Shown here piece by piece: positions 63,691 through 64,000 of a DNA stretch of 64,000 bases. Numbering within the stretch: position 1 is the stretch's first letter; every line of letters begins with the position of its first letter. This DNA is from Acanthochlamys bracteata. Lineage: Eukaryota > Streptophyta > Magnoliopsida > Pandanales > Velloziaceae. Position numbers and translations under genes: made by a program. The DNA lies in the NCBI GenBank assembly GCA_019914995.1, contig CM034136.1, forward strand, positions 3,921,270 to 3,985,269, written 5' to 3'. The notes under the pieces were generated by a model. That model was given only the letters and a program-made list of their open reading frames with translations, was not told the origin of the DNA and made no database searches.

Positions 63691-63963
63691 CACTACTACA
63701 AAAATAGCTTTCACCAACTGAAAAATACCGACTGAAAAAATAAAATCGGTAAATTTATCAAATACCGACCGAAAATAATCTAATCGGTAAAATTTTTAAA
63801 TTACCGACTGAAAATATAGTCAGTCGATAAATCTATCAAATATCGACAGAAAATTTTTTAGTCGATAAATTTACCGACTACAATTCTTTCAGTCGTTAAA
63901 TTTATTAACTAAAATTTTATCGATAGCTAATTTACCGACTAAATTTATTTGTAGGGAGTAGTG
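63691..63963. mobile_element. CACTA-ended mini-element (non-autonomous, En/Spm type)
   Basis: Left end CACTACTACAAAAATAGC; right end ATTTGTAGGGAGTAGTG, whose complement starts CACTACTCCCTACAAAT. The 273-bp body is filled with repeats of TACCGACTGAAAA alternating with ATCGGTAAATTT or GTCGATAAAT, the subterminal-repeat style of CACTA transposons. It has no coding capacity. A 3-bp target duplication is not clean (CTA and ACC), so the exact ends carry some doubt. It sits at the end of the decayed gypsy fragment. Confidence 0.75.
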
Positions 63964-64000
63964 ACCCGAAACTGACACGCCGAACGACGCGAGGGTGGCT

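Noticed and set aside
1-64000. tRNA, rRNA, CRISPR or canonical plant miRNA precursors
   Set aside because: I looked for tRNA T-loop and box motifs, spaced direct repeats and common mature miRNA sequences and saw none; a dedicated search tool could still find weak candidates.

Overview
The window is nuclear DNA from a plant, most likely a eudicot. The genes have many short exons with GT-AG introns, the spaces between them are very AT-rich, and the gene families are plant-specific (S1-class bZIP, class I KNOX, nicotianamine synthase, CP12, S1/SPH, chromovirus-like Ty3/gypsy). I cannot name the species. I saw no rRNA, tRNA or CRISPR array.

Layout, left to right. 1-0.88 kb: broken FAM91-like gene (-). 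2.7-12.9 kb: intact 21-exon mitochondrial Lon protease, LON1 type (-). 14.9-16.1 kb: bZIP transcription factor (+) with a ~0.7 kb leader carrying three overlapping uORFs, one of them the conserved sucrose-control peptide. 16.67-22.51 kb: a nearly full-length but inactivated Ty3/gypsy retrotransposon with 416-bp LTRs. 24.26-24.56 kb: a Tourist-type MITE with perfect 16-bp ends. 24.70-25.03 kb: CP12 pseudogene (-). 26.0-28.2 kb: TENA_E-type thiamine-salvage enzyme (-). 29.0-29.4 kb: small secreted S1/SPH protein (+). 30.8-35.4 kb: decayed chloroplast glutamyl endopeptidase gene (+). 37.7-38.7 kb: intronless nicotianamine synthase (+). 42.1-46.5 kb: class I KNOX homeobox gene (-) with a GC-AG intron and a 3.2 kb third intron. 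46.5-53.5 kb: long AT-rich intergenic region. 53.6-61.0 kb: 18-exon SWINGER/EZA1-type Polycomb histone methyltransferase (-), with a reading-frame break at the extreme C-terminus. 62.3-63.7 kb: badly decayed gypsy fragment, followed by a 273-bp CACTA-ended mini-element.

The genes do not form a pathway or operon; each is an ordinary separate plant transcription unit. Themes that run across the window are translational control (bZIP uORFs), Polycomb and KNOX regulators on the right side, three independent pseudogenes, and repeated invasion by LTR elements and AT-rich MITEs. I found no convincing new biological system. The most informative signals are the bZIP uORF cluster, the GC donor in the KNOX gene, the SWN C-terminal frameshift and the small DNA transposons.

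Exon borders were read by eye from splice consensus and reading phase. Family assignments come from recalled family motifs, not from searches.
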